From positions 140,594 through 204,593 of the forward strand of contig CAJBKE010000004.1 in NCBI GenBank assembly GCA_903953565.1: DNA of 64,000 bases. The letters are read 5' to 3'. Position numbers and translations under genes: made by a program. The stretch is from an uncultured Verrucomicrobiota bacterium. GTDB lineage: Bacteria > Verrucomicrobiota > Verrucomicrobiia > Chthoniobacterales > JACTMZ01. Below, in pieces: positions 63,877 to 64,000 of the stretch. How positions within the stretch are numbered: the first letter of the stretch is position 1; each line of letters begins with the position of its first letter. The notes under the pieces are model-generated. The model searched no databases. It saw only the letters and a program-made list of their open reading frames with translations, and had not been told where the DNA came from.

Positions 63877-64000
63877 ATGGAAAAAATAGCAGCAGTTATC
63901 TTCGATCTCGACGGCGTCATTGTTTCGACCGACGAGTTTCACTACCTCGCTTGGAAAGAATTGGCCGACGCCGAAGGCATCCCATTCGATCGCGAAGACA
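63877..64000 (+). CDS. pgmB: Beta-phosphoglucomutase (HAD family), truncated by window edge
   Basis: [37 protein letters not shown]. Confidence 0.85.
   Translation, partial: MEKIAAVIFDLDGVIVSTDEFHYLAWKELADAEGIPFDRED

Overview
High-GC bacterial chromosomal window. Gene content and secreted-protein style suggest the Verrucomicrobia/PVC group (inference only). About 43 protein-coding genes, one complete tRNA-Leu(GAG), and several families of short intergenic repeats are supported. Housekeeping blocks include smc, fumC, a C-A-B succinate dehydrogenase/fumarate reductase operon, three-subunit NAD(P) transhydrogenase, mazG, a DEAD-box helicase and an amino-acid-type ABC permease/ATPase pair. Accessory regions: (1) a tightly packed operon of three giant secreted proteins of unknown function (9954-22712); (2) a probable alpha-1,3-/beta-1,3-glucan (fungal cell wall) utilisation locus from 46755 to the right edge: GH71/99-like, TPR, ROK kinase, LacI regulator, GH87-like multidomain protein, GH81, esterase, GH65 phosphorylase and truncated beta-phosphoglucomutase. 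Its intergenic regions share a palindrome (CTTTA-CC/GG-TAAAG and a variant). (3) A repeat family made of TTGAGGG/TTGAGAG units forms inverted ends around either a small hairpin or a four-helix-bundle (S23-type) gene, placed exactly between stop and start codons inside operons; this is the best candidate for an undescribed mobile element. A second palindromic repeat type sits next to imperfect duplications of the 3' ends of host genes. All calls come from reading the sequence and supplied ORFs; no database search was run.
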